Assembly (NCBI RefSeq): GCF_018070025.1
Contig: NZ_JAGPYQ010000001.1
Location: forward strand, 6,262,001 to 6,326,000
DNA from: Streptomyces liliiviolaceus
GTDB lineage: Bacteria > Actinomycetota > Actinomycetes > Streptomycetales > Streptomycetaceae
DNA: 64,000 nucleotides
Direction of reading: 5' to 3'
Shown here: one piece after another, positions 63,960 to 64,000 of the stretch
Layout: each line of letters opens with the position of its first letter
Numbering within the stretch: position 1 is the stretch's first letter
Notes under the pieces: generated by a model
What the model was told of the DNA's origin: nothing
Seen by the model: the letters and a program-made list of their open reading frames with translations, nothing else
Databases searched by the model: none
Position numbers and translations under genes: made by a program

Positions 63960-64000
63960 GTGTGCCCTCCCTGAGTGAGTGCCTGTCGAACCTAAATCTA
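63960..64000 (-). promoter_or_regulatory. Upstream region of the GntR regulator (cut by the window edge)
   Basis: Only 41 bp are visible. A GGGAGGG ribosome site lies 5-11 nt before the GntR ATG, and GGTTCGACA near the edge may be part of a -35 element. The rest of the promoter is outside the window. Confidence 0.4.

Overview
The window is high-GC actinobacterial chromosome, almost certainly Streptomyces. Nearly every gene has strong G/C bias at third codon positions, GTG and TTG starts are common, there are GGAGG-type ribosome sites and several apparently leaderless genes, and neighbouring genes overlap by ATGA or GTGA. No tRNA, rRNA, CRISPR array or intact insertion sequence was recognised.

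Region 1 (1-8.4 kb) is mostly housekeeping. It holds the start of glgC and all of glgA (glycogen), a FhuF-like 2Fe-2S protein, a DMT-family membrane transporter, a secreted Rpf-LysM-M23 cell-wall hydrolase, gnd (6-phosphogluconate dehydrogenase) with a 21-bp terminator stem, a small proline-rich protein, a GNAT protein and panD.

Region 2 (8.6-15.6 kb) looks like a redox-stress island. It contains a YcaC-like hydrolase, a pirin, an AhpD-like protein, a GNAT/iron-sulfur pair resembling E. coli yjdJ-yjdI, a MarR regulator, a flavin monooxygenase, an F420/NADP reductase-like protein and a haloperoxidase-type hydrolase. Five sites of the form GTTG-N6-CAAC (one with a base change) sit in the promoters of these genes, so the MarR protein probably controls the island.

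Region 3 (15.7-22.2 kb) is mixed. A MerR regulator is fused to a DNA polymerase sliding-clamp (DnaN)-like domain behind a typical MerR promoter. Then come a secreted polyester-hydrolase (cutinase) homologue, two small conserved proteins of unknown function, a membrane-protein gene broken by one frameshift, a lipoprotein and a PAP2 phosphatase.

Region 4 (22.2-50.0 kb, all minus strand) is one exopolysaccharide operon of 21 genes read from 50.0 kb down to 22.2 kb. It encodes the initiating phosphoglycosyltransferase, an AlgD-like GDP-mannose dehydrogenase, three glycosyltransferases, two Wzz-like chain-length proteins, Wzy and Wzx, an asparagine-synthase-type amidotransferase, a fused dehydrogenase, a heparinase/alginate-lyase-family protein, a beta-helix lipoprotein and a tailoring set for an unusual, probably C-methylated and aminated sugar. 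A leader of about 500 nt with three repeated GC-rich hairpins precedes it.

Region 5 (50.6-58.1 kb) has a degraded transposase fragment, an ABC exporter with a SoxR/MerR-type promoter divergent from an LPG-synthase-like membrane protein, an enoyl-CoA hydratase-family protein, an MscS channel and an FGGY sugar kinase.

Region 6 (58.1-64.0 kb, minus strand) is an aromatic-acid catabolic operon: GntR regulator, PIG-L-type hydratase (GalB-like), aldolase (GalC/LigK-like), tautomerase (GalD/PrpF-like), a VOC-type ring-cleavage dioxygenase and an AAHS-type aromatic-acid transporter. The three lower enzymes would take 4-oxalomesaconate to pyruvate and oxaloacetate, which suggests gallate or a related trihydroxy or methoxy acid as substrate.
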